Source: Mesonia algae (GTDB lineage Bacteria > Bacteroidota > Bacteroidia > Flavobacteriales > Flavobacteriaceae). Taken from it: a stretch of DNA of 64,000 bases. The first letter of the stretch is position 1. Each line of letters begins with the position of its first letter. Both the position numbers and the translations under genes were made by a program. The notes under the pieces were generated by a model. It saw nothing but the letters and a program-made list of their open reading frames with translations, did not search any database and was not told the DNA's origin. The stretch spans positions 248,001-312,000 of the forward strand of contig NZ_QKYV01000002.1 in assembly GCF_003253545.1 (NCBI RefSeq), read 5' to 3'. Of this stretch, positions 25,981 through 34,588 are shown piece after piece.

Positions 25981-25994
25981 GCAAAAAATAAACC

Positions 25995-27335
25995 ATGTCA
26001 AAGCAGTTTTCAGCCTTAGGAATTCAAGATGGAATTCAAAAAAGTTTAGTCGATTTAAAGTTCTCTGAACCTACCGATATACAAACCAAAACAATTCCTC
26101 ATATTCTCAACCAAAAAGAAGATTTGGTGGCCGTGGCAAAAACAGGAACGGGGAAAACTGCAGCCTTTGGTCTTCCATTATTGCAATTGGTTGAAGTAAA
26201 CAACACGCACATACAGACTTTAATTCTTGCTCCGACCCGAGAATTAGGTCAGCAGATTTATAATAACCTAGTTTCTTATGCTACTGCAAGTCCAGAAATA
26301 GAAATTGTTTCACTATGTGGAGGAATACCTATTAAACCTCAAATAGAGCGTTTAAAAAGTACCACACACGTTGTAGTGGCTACTCCTGGACGTTTATTAG
26401 ATTTAATTAAGCGAGAAGCAATCCAGCTTAATAAACTTCAACATTTAGTGCTCGATGAAGCCGATGAAATGGCTAGTGCGCTAAAAGAAGAGTTAGAAAA
26501 TATATTAAAGGAAATTCCAAAACAGAGAAGAACCTTCCTTTTTACGGCGACGATGCCAGGTTATATCAAGCAATTGGTACAGAATTATATGTCGAAACAT
26601 GTAGTTCATCTTGAAGCAAATATGGAAACCTTGGGACATCAAGGCATAGACCATCAATATGTCGTGGTAGAACCTATCGAAAAATTAGAAGTTTTACTCC
26701 ATTTTCTAGCAACCAAAGAAGTGGAACGCGGAATTATATTTTGTAAAACGAAAGCGGCAGTGAATAAATTAGCTAAAAAACTGGCTATTAATAAGTTTTC
26801 TTCGGGCGCATTGCACGGGAGTTTAGCACAGCCCATTCGAGATCGGATTATGGGACAATTTAGAGAAGGACATATAGATATTTTAGTGGCAACAGACTTA
26901 GCCGCTCGTGGTATTGATGTGAAAGAGATTTCTTATGTGGTGAATTATCATTTGCCAGATGTCTATGAAACCTATGTACATAGAAGTGGTAGAACGGCTA
27001 GGGCAGGAGCAAAAGGATTATCTCTAAGTATTATTCAGCAAGAAGAAGTAGAAGAAATTCCAGATTTTGAAGATGAATTAGGTTTGGTTTTTACTGAATT
27101 TAAAAAGGCAGATGCTCAGAGTATTGAAGAAAACAATACTTTATTATGGGCAAAGAAAATTTTTAAAACAAAACCTAATCGTGAAGTTTCAGAAGATTTT
27201 AAAACAAAGGTAAAAACCATATTTCACCACCTCACTAAAGAGGAACTGGTTGAAAAAATATTGGCTTATCATTTAGCAGAATCTAAAAACTCTATCTCAA
27301 CTCCCGAAGAAACTAAAAAGAACAAAAAGCATTAA
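25995..27335 (+). CDS. DEAD-box RNA helicase
   Basis: A 446-residue DEAD-box protein with AKTGTGKT at 48-55, PTREL at about 80-84, TPGR, DEAD at 154-157, TATM as motif III and HRSGRTARAG in domain 2. After the core come about 80 residues with a helical FKTKVKTIFHHLTKEELVEKIL segment as in DeaD/CshA-like proteins, but no RNA-recognition domain. It is followed after 5 bp by a second helicase gene, so the two form an operon. Confidence 0.94.
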   Translation: MSKQFSALGIQDGIQKSLVDLKFSEPTDIQTKTIPHILNQKEDLVAVAKTGTGKTAAFGLPLLQLVEVNNTHIQTLILAPTRELGQQIYNNLVSYATASPEIEIVSLCGGIPIKPQIERLKSTTHVVVATPGRLLDLIKREAIQLNKLQHLVLDEADEMASALKEELENILKEIPKQRRTFLFTATMPGYIKQLVQNYMSKHVVHLEANMETLGHQGIDHQYVVVEPIEKLEVLLHFLATKEVERGIIFCKTKAAVNKLAKKLAINKFSSGALHGSLAQPIRDRIMGQFREGHIDILVATDLAARGIDVKEISYVVNYHLPDVYETYVHRSGRTARAGAKGLSLSIIQQEEVEEIPDFEDELGLVFTEFKKADAQSIEENNTLLWAKKIFKTKPNREVSEDFKTKVKTIFHHLTKEELVEKILAYHLAESKNSISTPEETKKNKKH

Positions 27336-27340
27336 TTCTT

Positions 27341-28654
27341 ATGGCAAATAACATTAAAAATCAGCAAGAGATTTTAGCTAAGCTAAATATACATGTCCTT
27401 AATCCTATGCAGGAAGAGGCGGTTTCTGTAATCGAAACTTCTAAAAATACCATTTTATTATCGCCTACAGGAACAGGGAAAACCTTAGCTTTTTTACTTC
27501 CGTTAATGGAAACTTTAGATCCGCATTTAGAAGAAATTCAAGCTTTGATTTTAGTACCTTCAAGAGAATTGGCTATCCAAATAGAACAAGTAGTACGTTC
27601 TATGGGATCGGGCTATAAAGTAAATGCGGTGTATGGAGGCAGACCTATGAGTAAAGATAAGATTGAATTAAAACATAATCCTGCTATTTTAATCGGCACA
27701 CCGGGAAGAATTTTAGATCATTTTATGAGTGATCGTTTTTCTAGAACCCATATTAAAACCCTTGTTTTAGATGAATATGATAAGTCTTTAGAAAACGGTT
27801 TTGAGGAAGAAATGAAGGGGATTATCAATGAATTGCCTAGTTTAAATAAACGCATCTTAACTTCAGCAACACAAGGAGTTAGTATTCCTAAGTTTGTGCA
27901 GTTAGATAAACCGAAGGTGATCAATTATTTAACTGAAAAGGCCAGTGCCAAATTAACACTTCAAACGGTTGTTGCTCCCGATAAGAGTAAATTAAATACC
28001 CTTTTAGAATTATTACAGTATGTAGGGAATGAACCTGGAATTATCTTTTGTAATTTAAAAGATAGCATCTCATTCGTGAGTTCTTTTTTAGAACGGCATA
28101 ACGTAAATCATGCGTGCTTTTCTGGAGGAATGGAACAAAAAGATAGAGAGCGTGCGTTAATTAAATTTAGAAACGGAACATGTCAAATCTTAGTAGCTAC
28201 AGATTTGGCGGCTAGAGGAATAGATATTCCCGAAATGAAATATATTATTCATTATGAATTACCTATTCACGAAGAAGAATTTACACACCGTAACGGAAGA
28301 ACCGCACGGGTAAATGCAAAAGGAACCGCCTATCTTATTAAATGGGAAAAGGAATCTTTACCAGAATTTATTAAAGGTAGTAAGAAAGTAGATATCTCTA
28401 AAAAAGCCCCTCAAAAAGCTCAGTTTTGGGAAACTTTATTTATTTCTGGTGGCAGAAAAGATAAAATTTCTAAAGGAGATATTGCAGGATTATTCTTTAA
28501 ACAAGGCGGATTAAACAAAGATCAATTAGGAGTCATCGAGTTAAAACAAGATTGTACGTTTGTTGCAGTCCCTTTGAGTATTGCAGATGAATTGGTTGAT
28601 AAATTAAACAACACCAGATTAAAGAAAAAGAAGGTTAGGATTTCAGTTCTTTAA
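27341..28654 (+). CDS. DEAD-box-like helicase with DEYD motif and C-terminal RNA-binding domain
   Basis: A 437-residue helicase with SPTGTGKT at 41-48, PSREL, TPGR, motif II DEYD at 144-147, SATQG as motif III and HRNGRTARV in domain 2. The last 65 residues (ISKGDIAGLFFKQGGL through ELKQDCTFVAVP to the basic end) are typical of the DbpA RNA-binding domain, which targets 23S rRNA hairpin 92 in E. coli. A DbpA-like role in large-subunit assembly is inferred from this tail. It is second in the helicase operon. Confidence 0.92.
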   Translation: MANNIKNQQEILAKLNIHVLNPMQEEAVSVIETSKNTILLSPTGTGKTLAFLLPLMETLDPHLEEIQALILVPSRELAIQIEQVVRSMGSGYKVNAVYGGRPMSKDKIELKHNPAILIGTPGRILDHFMSDRFSRTHIKTLVLDEYDKSLENGFEEEMKGIINELPSLNKRILTSATQGVSIPKFVQLDKPKVINYLTEKASAKLTLQTVVAPDKSKLNTLLELLQYVGNEPGIIFCNLKDSISFVSSFLERHNVNHACFSGGMEQKDRERALIKFRNGTCQILVATDLAARGIDIPEMKYIIHYELPIHEEEFTHRNGRTARVNAKGTAYLIKWEKESLPEFIKGSKKVDISKKAPQKAQFWETLFISGGRKDKISKGDIAGLFFKQGGLNKDQLGVIELKQDCTFVAVPLSIADELVDKLNNTRLKKKKVRISVL

Positions 28655-28668
28655 AATAACTAAGGCTT

Positions 28669-28770
28669 ATGCAATCATTTTCCTTATTTGAAGATCTAAA
28701 CATAGCTTCGTCTAAAAATATTATATTTTATAGAAGAAATAAGAGCTATATTCGCGCTTTGAAAAAATAA
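28669..28770 (+). CDS. Possible 33-residue small protein
   Basis: An ATG at 28669 opens 33 codons (MQSFSLFEDLNIASSKN onward, basic C-terminus) ending at TAA 28768-28770, three bases before the next gene. It fills the gap between helicase and SDR genes exactly in an operon-like manner, but nothing else supports it. Confidence 0.3.
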   Translation: MQSFSLFEDLNIASSKNIIFYRRNKSYIRALKK

Positions 28771-28773
28771 GCT

Positions 28774-30324
28774 ATGCAAAATAGGAGTGAAGAAGAAGTG
28801 AACATGTTAAGTCAAGAACAAATTGATGCTTGTATAGCGGTATTAGAAAACCTTAATGCCGATACCAACCAGATTTTTGAAATCCCAAAATCACAAAGAA
28901 CTGCTCTTATAAAAGCGGCAGGATTGCTCTCTAGACCTAGTCGAGAAGAATTTTCACGTCGAAAAAAGGATGCAAAAAAGGCAGCAAAGCGCAAGCAAGC
29001 TGCTCGTGATAAATGTGCTCGCAAAGAAACAGGTATTAGAAGCGCAAGAGAAGCACATGTTTTTGTAGCACCAAAATTGTTAGCTGCAGCAGATCTAGAA
29101 AATAAGGAAAGCCTAGAACTACAAACACCTAGAAACTGTTATGTCTGCAAGACTTTATTTACAAAATTGCATCATTTCTACGATACCATGTGCACAGAAT
29201 GTGGTGATTTTAACTATGCTAAACGCTTTCAAACGGCAGATGTAGATGGACAAGTGGCTATCATTACCGGTTCTAGATTAAAGATTGGTTACCATATTAC
29301 ACTTATGCTATTGCGTGGCGGGGCAACGGTTATTGCCACCACCCGTTTTCCCGTAGATTCTGCCATTCGGTTTTCTAAGGAAGAAGATTTCCATCAATGG
29401 AAAGATAGATTACATATTCACGGATTAGACTTAAGACATATCCCAAGTGTGGAGATTTTCTGTAATTATATGGAGCAGAAATATGATCGCTTAGATATTT
29501 TAATTAATAATGCAGCACAAACCGTAAGAAGACCTGCCGGTTTTTATGCGCATTTAATGCATAATGAAGAACAACCGCTAGAGAATTTACCTATATCTGT
29601 TCAGGATTTATTAGCAGATCATTCCGATTGTTTAACTGAATTAAAATCTTTTTCAACTGGCGCTTCTCCCAATAAAAATATGCCTGTCACTTGGCACGGA
29701 CCAGAACCAGGGATCGGATTAAGGGCTTCGGCTAAATTATCTCAAATTCCGTATAGTTTTGATAATTCTTTAGTAGCGCAAGAAGTGTTCCCTGAAGGAG
29801 AATTAGACGCCGATTTGCAACAAGTAGATTTAAGAAAAACGAATTCTTGGCGTTTAAAACTTGGAGCCATTGAAACTACCGAAATGATTGAAGTACAATT
29901 GGTCAATTCGGTTGCGCCATTTGTATTGTGTAATCGTTTGGCAGAATTGATGAAGAAAGAAAACACAGGTCAAAAGCATATCATTAATGTTACGGCGATG
30001 GAAGGGAAGTTCCACCGTTTCTTCAAAGAATCACGTCATCCTCATACCAATATGGCGAAAGCTGCATTAAATATGTTAACCCATACCGCTGCTGGCGATC
30101 TAGCAAAAGACGGAATTTATATGAACGCCGTAGATACAGGCTGGGTAACCGATGAAGATCCAGCAGAATTAGCGAAAAGAAAACAAGAATTACACGATTT
30201 TCAACCTCCGCTAGATATTGTAGATGGAGCTGCTCGCGTAATGGATCCGTTGTTTGATGGAATCAATACAGGGAAACATTGGTGTGGTAAGTTTTTAAAA
30301 GATTACAGACCTATAGATTGGTAA
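28774..30324 (+). CDS. Short-chain dehydrogenase-like protein with N-terminal zinc ribbon and altered active site
   Basis: A 516-residue protein in three parts: a helical N-terminus rich in Lys, Arg and Ala (60-85), a zinc-ribbon-like cysteine set (Cys122, Cys125, Cys140, Cys143) and an SDR Rossmann fold from about 155. The cofactor loop reads TGSRLKIG instead of TGxxxGIG, and NNAAQ is conserved. At the catalytic site YxxxK is replaced by TNMAK and the Ser strand reads NVTAMEG, so the usual Tyr and Ser are missing. The frame is intact, so this is a conserved divergent family rather than a pseudogene. Its reaction, if any, is unknown. Confidence 0.82.
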   Translation: MQNRSEEEVNMLSQEQIDACIAVLENLNADTNQIFEIPKSQRTALIKAAGLLSRPSREEFSRRKKDAKKAAKRKQAARDKCARKETGIRSAREAHVFVAPKLLAAADLENKESLELQTPRNCYVCKTLFTKLHHFYDTMCTECGDFNYAKRFQTADVDGQVAIITGSRLKIGYHITLMLLRGGATVIATTRFPVDSAIRFSKEEDFHQWKDRLHIHGLDLRHIPSVEIFCNYMEQKYDRLDILINNAAQTVRRPAGFYAHLMHNEEQPLENLPISVQDLLADHSDCLTELKSFSTGASPNKNMPVTWHGPEPGIGLRASAKLSQIPYSFDNSLVAQEVFPEGELDADLQQVDLRKTNSWRLKLGAIETTEMIEVQLVNSVAPFVLCNRLAELMKKENTGQKHIINVTAMEGKFHRFFKESRHPHTNMAKAALNMLTHTAAGDLAKDGIYMNAVDTGWVTDEDPAELAKRKQELHDFQPPLDIVDGAARVMDPLFDGINTGKHWCGKFLKDYRPIDW

Positions 30325-30333
30325 TCGTATTTT

Positions 30334-30418
30334 GTTCTGCTGAACCTGTCCGAATCGAATTATTAATTCAGGCGGACTTGATAAACTACGTTGAATCTGC
30401 GATTTCAGCATCTCAAAC
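30334..30418. repeat. Imperfect inverted-repeat element, REP-like
   Basis: Between convergent genes lies TGCTGAA (30338-30344) facing TTCAGCA (30404-30410), with inner GTCCG/CGGAC pairs. The edge phrases resemble the dispersed intergenic repeats with TTCAGCATCTC ends that I recall from Flavobacteria. It could act as a bidirectional terminator. Confidence 0.4.
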
Positions 30419-31500
30419 TACTTTTTATTACCTGACGCATCTTTAAAATATTCTTTCATCTCTTTTACCGTTTTCCTAGCTGTTTTTCCCACTCCATAAA
30501 TCGTTGCCGAGGCAAAACCAGTCCAATTTCCATAACCGACTAACCATAATTGTGGTTCTTTTATAGATCGAGTAGCTACTGTCGCTATCTTATTAGTATC
30601 TATGATATCTAATGACTCTAAATGGCTTAAATTAGCTTTAAAACCCGTACACCAAATCACGGCATCATACTCTTCTTTTGTTCCATCTTCCCAAATAACT
30701 CCGTTTTTGTAAAAAGAGGTAAAGGGACGCTGGTGCTGAAACACGCCTCTCTGAAGTCCGTCACGTACACTTTCTACTTGAACAATATCACTTAAGGAAA
30801 CCTTTTCATTTTGATTCGGACTCTTTTTGCCACCAAAGAAACGTTCATTGGCTTGTTTAAAAAGATAACGACCGTCAATTTCTTCAGGTAAAAATACCGG
30901 CGATCTAAGTGTGATCCAGGTCGTTTTAGCCACTTGAGATACTTCTGCTAGAATTTGAGCTCCAGAATTTCCACTACCTACGACCAATACTTTTTTATCT
31001 TTTAAATCCTCAGGATTTTTATAATCAACAGAATGAATTTGTTCTCCCTCATATAAATCACGATCTGCGTAGTTAGGAATAAAAGGATTCTTGGCAGTAC
31101 CCGTGGCACTTACAAGAGTTTTACTAAATAGGGTTCCTTTATTCGTTTCTATCTTAAAGTAGTCCTTTGTTTTGGCAACTTTTTTTACAAGAGTATTTCT
31201 TTGTATTGGAAAATCATAACGTTTCTCATAGGCAGCCATATAATCGATAAACTCCTTTTTAGTGGGGTATTCTTTTTTAGTATCGGGCATCTGCCAACCC
31301 GATAGAGAACTGTAGGTGGATGGAGAGAATAACTTTAAGCTATCCCAAGTATGCTGCCAAGCTCCTCCAGGACTTTCTTGATCATCTAAAATTAAATAGC
31401 TGAAGTCAGTCCGTTTTAAAAAATAGGCGACAGAGATTCCTGCTTGTCCGCCTCCTATAATTATAATATCATATAATTTATGACCCTTATATTCTGTCAT
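30418..31500 (-). CDS. ArsO-like NAD(P)H-dependent flavin monooxygenase
   Basis: A 360-residue class B flavoprotein. FAD-binding IIGGGQAGISVAYFL is at about 14-28, NADPH-binding VVGSGNSGAQI at about 172-182, and the SPSTYSSLSGW segment is typical of the ArsO group named from arsenic operons. No ars gene lies beside it; the nearest metal genes are 5 kb away, so an arsenic role is unproven. Related enzymes oxidise sulfur or nitrogen centres. It is a single-gene unit on the minus strand. Confidence 0.85.
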   Translation of the reverse strand: MTEYKGHKLYDIIIIGGGQAGISVAYFLKRTDFSYLILDDQESPGGAWQHTWDSLKLFSPSTYSSLSGWQMPDTKKEYPTKKEFIDYMAAYEKRYDFPIQRNTLVKKVAKTKDYFKIETNKGTLFSKTLVSATGTAKNPFIPNYADRDLYEGEQIHSVDYKNPEDLKDKKVLVVGSGNSGAQILAEVSQVAKTTWITLRSPVFLPEEIDGRYLFKQANERFFGGKKSPNQNEKVSLSDIVQVESVRDGLQRGVFQHQRPFTSFYKNGVIWEDGTKEEYDAVIWCTGFKANLSHLESLDIIDTNKIATVATRSIKEPQLWLVGYGNWTGFASATIYGVGKTARKTVKEMKEYFKDASGNKK

Positions 31501-31825
31501 ATTTGTAGTTTTATTAATTCGAGTGAATGTAATTCTTAAGCCTATTTAAAAGAGTTAAACCCTTTTTATAAGCAAGGTAACTACTTTTAATTACAATTTT
31601 GTAAGCTTATGAATGAAAGAAGTATTACTTCCGTAGACTTTGTGAAGATCTATTGAGAAAATGGAATAGGGCAAAGCGCCAATTTTGGGTAGATTTATTT
31701 ACTGATGATAAAGGTTTTTTTTAGCATATTAAGAGGTAAAAGCCTCTGCCTAAAATAATTAAATTAATAAAGCTTTTCTTAGCTCATCATGTAAAATTAT
31801 CACGTACTTTCGCGCCCTCAAATAA
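31501..31825. other. Intergenic region between ArsO-like and DnaJ-KTSC genes
   Basis: 325 bp between divergent genes. TACTTTCG at 31805-31812 is a near match to the -7 element for the rightward gene, and there is a short AGAGG/CCTCT hairpin near 31731-31746. Nothing else recognisable was seen. Confidence 0.5.
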
Positions 31826-31834
31826 ATGTTGAAT

Positions 31835-32284
31835 ATGAAGCGTATAAATGAATATAAGAAGCTCTTTGGAGTGGAAAAAGAAATTGAATTAAAATACTTA
31901 AAAAAAAGTTACCGTAATTTGGTAAAAGAATGGCATCCAGATAAATTTCAAGATAGCGATAAAGCAAAAGAAGAAGCAGAGATTAAAAGTCGAAAAATAA
32001 TTGATGGGTATCACTTTTTAGTAAGTATCGCACCAGAAACTATTGCGGCTAATTTAGATGCATACACAGAAACCATTACTAATTCTGGAATTGCAGATTA
32101 CCAGCATAAAGGTTTATTGCTAGAAATTACTTTCTTAGACGGAAACACTTACGAGTATTTTGGAGTAACCAAACCTATGTACATTAAAATGATTAACAGT
32201 AATAAATTGAATCGTTTTGCAAAGCGTTCTATTTATCCAAAATATACATATAGAAAATCTAAACGTACTCAAGAAGAGGCTTAG
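31835..32284 (+). CDS. J-domain protein with KTSC domain
   Basis: 149 residues from ATG 31835 (an ATG three codons upstream at 31826 is also possible). The N-terminal 60 residues form a J domain with the HPD motif in EWHPDKF; the C-terminus (about 85-145) contains the KTSC-type segment ITFLDGNTYEYFGV and the final YPKYTYRK. J domains stimulate Hsp70 ATPase, and KTSC domains are small beta-rich units in nucleic-acid or stress proteins. This fusion is common in Bacteroidetes. It is a single-gene unit. Confidence 0.88.
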   Translation: MKRINEYKKLFGVEKEIELKYLKKSYRNLVKEWHPDKFQDSDKAKEEAEIKSRKIIDGYHFLVSIAPETIAANLDAYTETITNSGIADYQHKGLLLEITFLDGNTYEYFGVTKPMYIKMINSNKLNRFAKRSIYPKYTYRKSKRTQEEA

Positions 32285-32347
32285 TATATCCTAAAAAACC
32301 TACTTAGAAAATTCTAGCTAGGGTATTTTTTATAGGAAAAAGAATTA

Positions 32348-32378
32348 AAGAACTATTTGTTTTCCACAAATAGTTCTT
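32348..32378. terminator. Hairpin at the 3' end of the lipoprotein gene
   Basis: Perfect 13-bp inverted repeat AAGAACTATTTGT / ACAAATAGTTCTT with a 5-nt loop. It includes the stop codon and last codons of the minus-strand lipoprotein and is followed on that strand by a T-rich run; it may also stop the plus-strand J-domain transcript. Confidence 0.75.
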
Positions 32379-33021
32379 CTTCTTTTAGTTCTTCAATAAA
32401 TTTCTTACTAAACAATCTAATACCTTCTTCGATAAGGTAATCGCTATCAAAAGCTTGTTTTAATTCGATGTTTATTTTCCAAATTAAATCTTCCTCCAAG
32501 TCTCTTTCACAAAGACAATACAAATTTGAAGCTACTTGATGAACTTGAAAATCTTTAAATCCTTCCTCTTCCGAATAGATGTTTTTGTTCTTCATTAAGT
32601 CTTCTTCAAAACTTGCAAAAAACTCATTGTAATACCGTACGATGCCTGAATCGGAATCTTTTCCTTCAACGCCAACTACTTTCGTGACCAATACAGCATC
32701 AAATTCATCAGATTTTAATTCGCTAATGAGAGGTTTCCAAGCTTCTATATTTTCGGGTACTTCTAGAAGGTCGTCTCCAAAAAATGCTAAACTTCCCGTA
32801 GCTTGAATTCCTTTTTTGTTTAATGCGGTAGAGAGTTTACTTTCAAAAGTAGTTCTCACCTCTAGACTATTGATCATCCCAATGACTAAAACTTTATGAA
32901 ATTTCTTTTGTTGAGTCTCCGGTTTACGCCAACTGCTAATTTCTTTTGTAGAAGAGCAAGAAGAAACAAGGAATAGTAAGGCGCTTAAAAACAGGTAAGT
33001 GAGCGTAATTTTTTTAGTCAT
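32353..33021 (-). CDS. Lipoprotein of unknown function, DUF4136-like
   Basis: A 222-residue lipoprotein with lipobox LFLVSSC at about 16-22. The mature part begins SSTKEISSWRKP and continues with KVLVIGMINSLEVRTTFE, a layout like DUF4136-type Bacteroidetes lipoproteins (alpha/beta sandwich exposed to the periplasm). Two Cys at about 165-167 (LYCLCERD) are unusual for a periplasmic protein. The function is unknown. It is monocistronic, with a terminator that overlaps the coding end. Confidence 0.75.
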   Translation of the reverse strand: MTKKITLTYLFLSALLFLVSSCSSTKEISSWRKPETQQKKFHKVLVIGMINSLEVRTTFESKLSTALNKKGIQATGSLAFFGDDLLEVPENIEAWKPLISELKSDEFDAVLVTKVVGVEGKDSDSGIVRYYNEFFASFEEDLMKNKNIYSEEEGFKDFQVHQVASNLYCLCERDLEEDLIWKINIELKQAFDSDYLIEEGIRLFSKKFIEELKEEELFVENK

Positions 33022-33096
33022 TTTCTTGTTTTTTAGTTATAGGTTGTGGGTCTTTACAAAAATAACCATTCCGACAAGAAAATTATAATAAAGAAA

Positions 33097-33127
33097 TGCT
33101 AATGTCTAGTTCTGTATAGCATTAGCA
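33097..33127 (-). terminator. Hairpin after the ThiE-like gene
   Basis: TGCTAATG / CATTAGCA 8-bp inverted repeat, followed on the minus strand by TTTCTTTATTAT. Confidence 0.5.
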
Positions 33128-33173
33128 CTTATTGTGCATCATCTTATTTATGAAGATTTCCCGATGTAAAGGA

Positions 33174-33803
33174 TCAAAAACTATGACGCTGTTCTTCGGT
33201 TACCGAAGCATTCAGTAATTGGTTGTAGGTTCGAATACGATTAAAATCTCCCGTAATTTCTTCTGCGACAGCGATACCAGAAATCCCCGCTGCTAAAATA
33301 TCTTTGACATCGTCTATTAAAATATTACCCGTGCCAATAATGGGAGTTTCGGTTTTTAAGACATCGGTAATGGCCGTAAACCCGTTCATACCTAAAGTCG
33401 AATTGTTTTCTTTTGTCGTTGATTTAAATGGTCCTAAAACTATATAATCAACTTCTTTGCTCAATAAGAATTCACATTCTTGTATGGTGTTCGCTGTACC
33501 TGCGATCATTTGCCAAGTATGCAAATGCTTTCGCAAAAAAGGATAGGTGGTGGTTTTCGTGATATAAACTCCATCTGCTTTGATTTCTTTAGCAATTTTA
33601 TAGCGATCTTCAATGATGAGTCGTGTTTGAAAGTGAGAAGTGGTCTCTCTAGCTTCTTGGGCAAGTTTTAAAAATTTCTTATCGGAAATTTTAGGAATTC
33701 CTAATTGTACTAACTCTATACCCGATGTACAGGCATTTTGAATGTTTTCTAGGTATTCTTTGGGAGAATGACCTTGAATTATATAATGCAATTTTGGAAT
33801 CAT
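33174..33803 (-). CDS. Degenerate thiamine-phosphate-synthase-like protein
   Basis: A 209-residue TIM-barrel protein clearly paralogous to the canonical ThiE at 45811 (shared LHYI-QG-SP start, REIT/RETT, KIAK, ADGV, and VDYI-LGPF). Key positions have changed: QLRLK to QLGIPK (33-38), INDH to IEDR (64-67), GVHLGK to GVYITK (78-83), and the phosphate loop AIGGI to IGTGN. These residues bind pyrophosphate and Mg in ThiE, so catalysis is doubtful. It is not under the TPP riboswitch. It follows the degenerate DEAD-like gene by 31 bp in the same orientation, and ends at the 33097-33127 hairpin. Confidence 0.82.
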   Translation of the reverse strand: MIPKLHYIIQGHSPKEYLENIQNACTSGIELVQLGIPKISDKKFLKLAQEARETTSHFQTRLIIEDRYKIAKEIKADGVYITKTTTYPFLRKHLHTWQMIAGTANTIQECEFLLSKEVDYIVLGPFKSTTKENNSTLGMNGFTAITDVLKTETPIIGTGNILIDDVKDILAAGISGIAVAEEITGDFNRIRTYNQLLNASVTEEQRHSF

Positions 33804-33834
33804 AAAACTTTTTACTACTAATTAGAAATGGAAT

Positions 33835-34455
33835 TTAAATGCTAATACTTTTTGAATATTCCATAAAGTTAGACTCAAAACGTTTTAACTTGGGAGAAAT
33901 ATTTTCTGAATAAAGTACATATTGACATTTTCTAATCATTCTGGTGATAGATAACATCGCAGCATAAGCAGATTGAGGTACCAGAAATTCGGCGTCATCT
34001 ACACTAAAAATTTTTAACTGTGAGGTATTGACTCCGTTTAACAGAAATAAATTATTTAAACTCTTAGGGGTGGAAATTAGGATATCTATTCCCATCATAA
34101 TTTCAGATTTTTGTAAATCTACGTGCATTTTTTCATGACCTACATAGACGCGCAAAGAATTGTGTTTGGTATATTTTAAGAAAGCATCGTACATCTCCAT
34201 CGCTTTTTCTTTGTCTTTTACTAAAACAATAGCTCTTGGTGATGTTCCCACTGCTTCGCATTTTAACCTCTGCAACGTTGTAATAATAAGCGTAGTCGTT
34301 TTCCCGCTTTCTTTGGGTGCAGAACAATATAAATTAGATCCGCTTTTGATCACAGGAATACTCTCTGCCTGAAAAGGAGTAGGCTCCGTAATTTCTAGAG
34401 ATTCTAGTTTATAAAGTATATCTGAATGTAATTTTTTAAAAGGCTTAGGAAACAT
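33835..34455 (-). CDS. Single-domain, degenerate DEAD-box-like protein
   Basis: A 206-residue protein that aligns only with the first RecA-like domain of DEAD-box helicases. The Q motif (PTPFQ, 25-29) and a Walker-A-like APKESGKT (46-53) remain, but motif Ia is lost (LVKDKEK), TPGR is TPKS, DEAD is DDAE (153-156) and SAT is replaced by YSEN. There is no second domain, and the sequence ends cleanly at a stop 31 bp before the ThiE-like gene. Nucleotide or RNA binding without unwinding is plausible. Codon integrity over 206 residues suggests a maintained protein, not a decaying pseudogene. Confidence 0.82.
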   Translation of the reverse strand: MFPKPFKKLHSDILYKLESLEITEPTPFQAESIPVIKSGSNLYCSAPKESGKTTTLIITTLQRLKCEAVGTSPRAIVLVKDKEKAMEMYDAFLKYTKHNSLRVYVGHEKMHVDLQKSEIMMGIDILISTPKSLNNLFLLNGVNTSQLKIFSVDDAEFLVPQSAYAAMLSITRMIRKCQYVLYSENISPKLKRFESNFMEYSKSISI

Positions 34456-34588
34456 GAAATGGTTATAGGATTACAAATTATATTTTTCGAAACGCAAATA
34501 TACTTACTATGGATGATTTAAACAGGAGTAGTTTCTTTTTCTATTTTTATTAAAAGAAAAAGCTTAACATTAATCAAAAAATGGATGA

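Noticed and set aside
30418-31500. Arsenic operon member
   Set aside because: The protein resembles ArsO, but no arsB, arsC, arsR or arsM is near, so a role in arsenic is not claimed.
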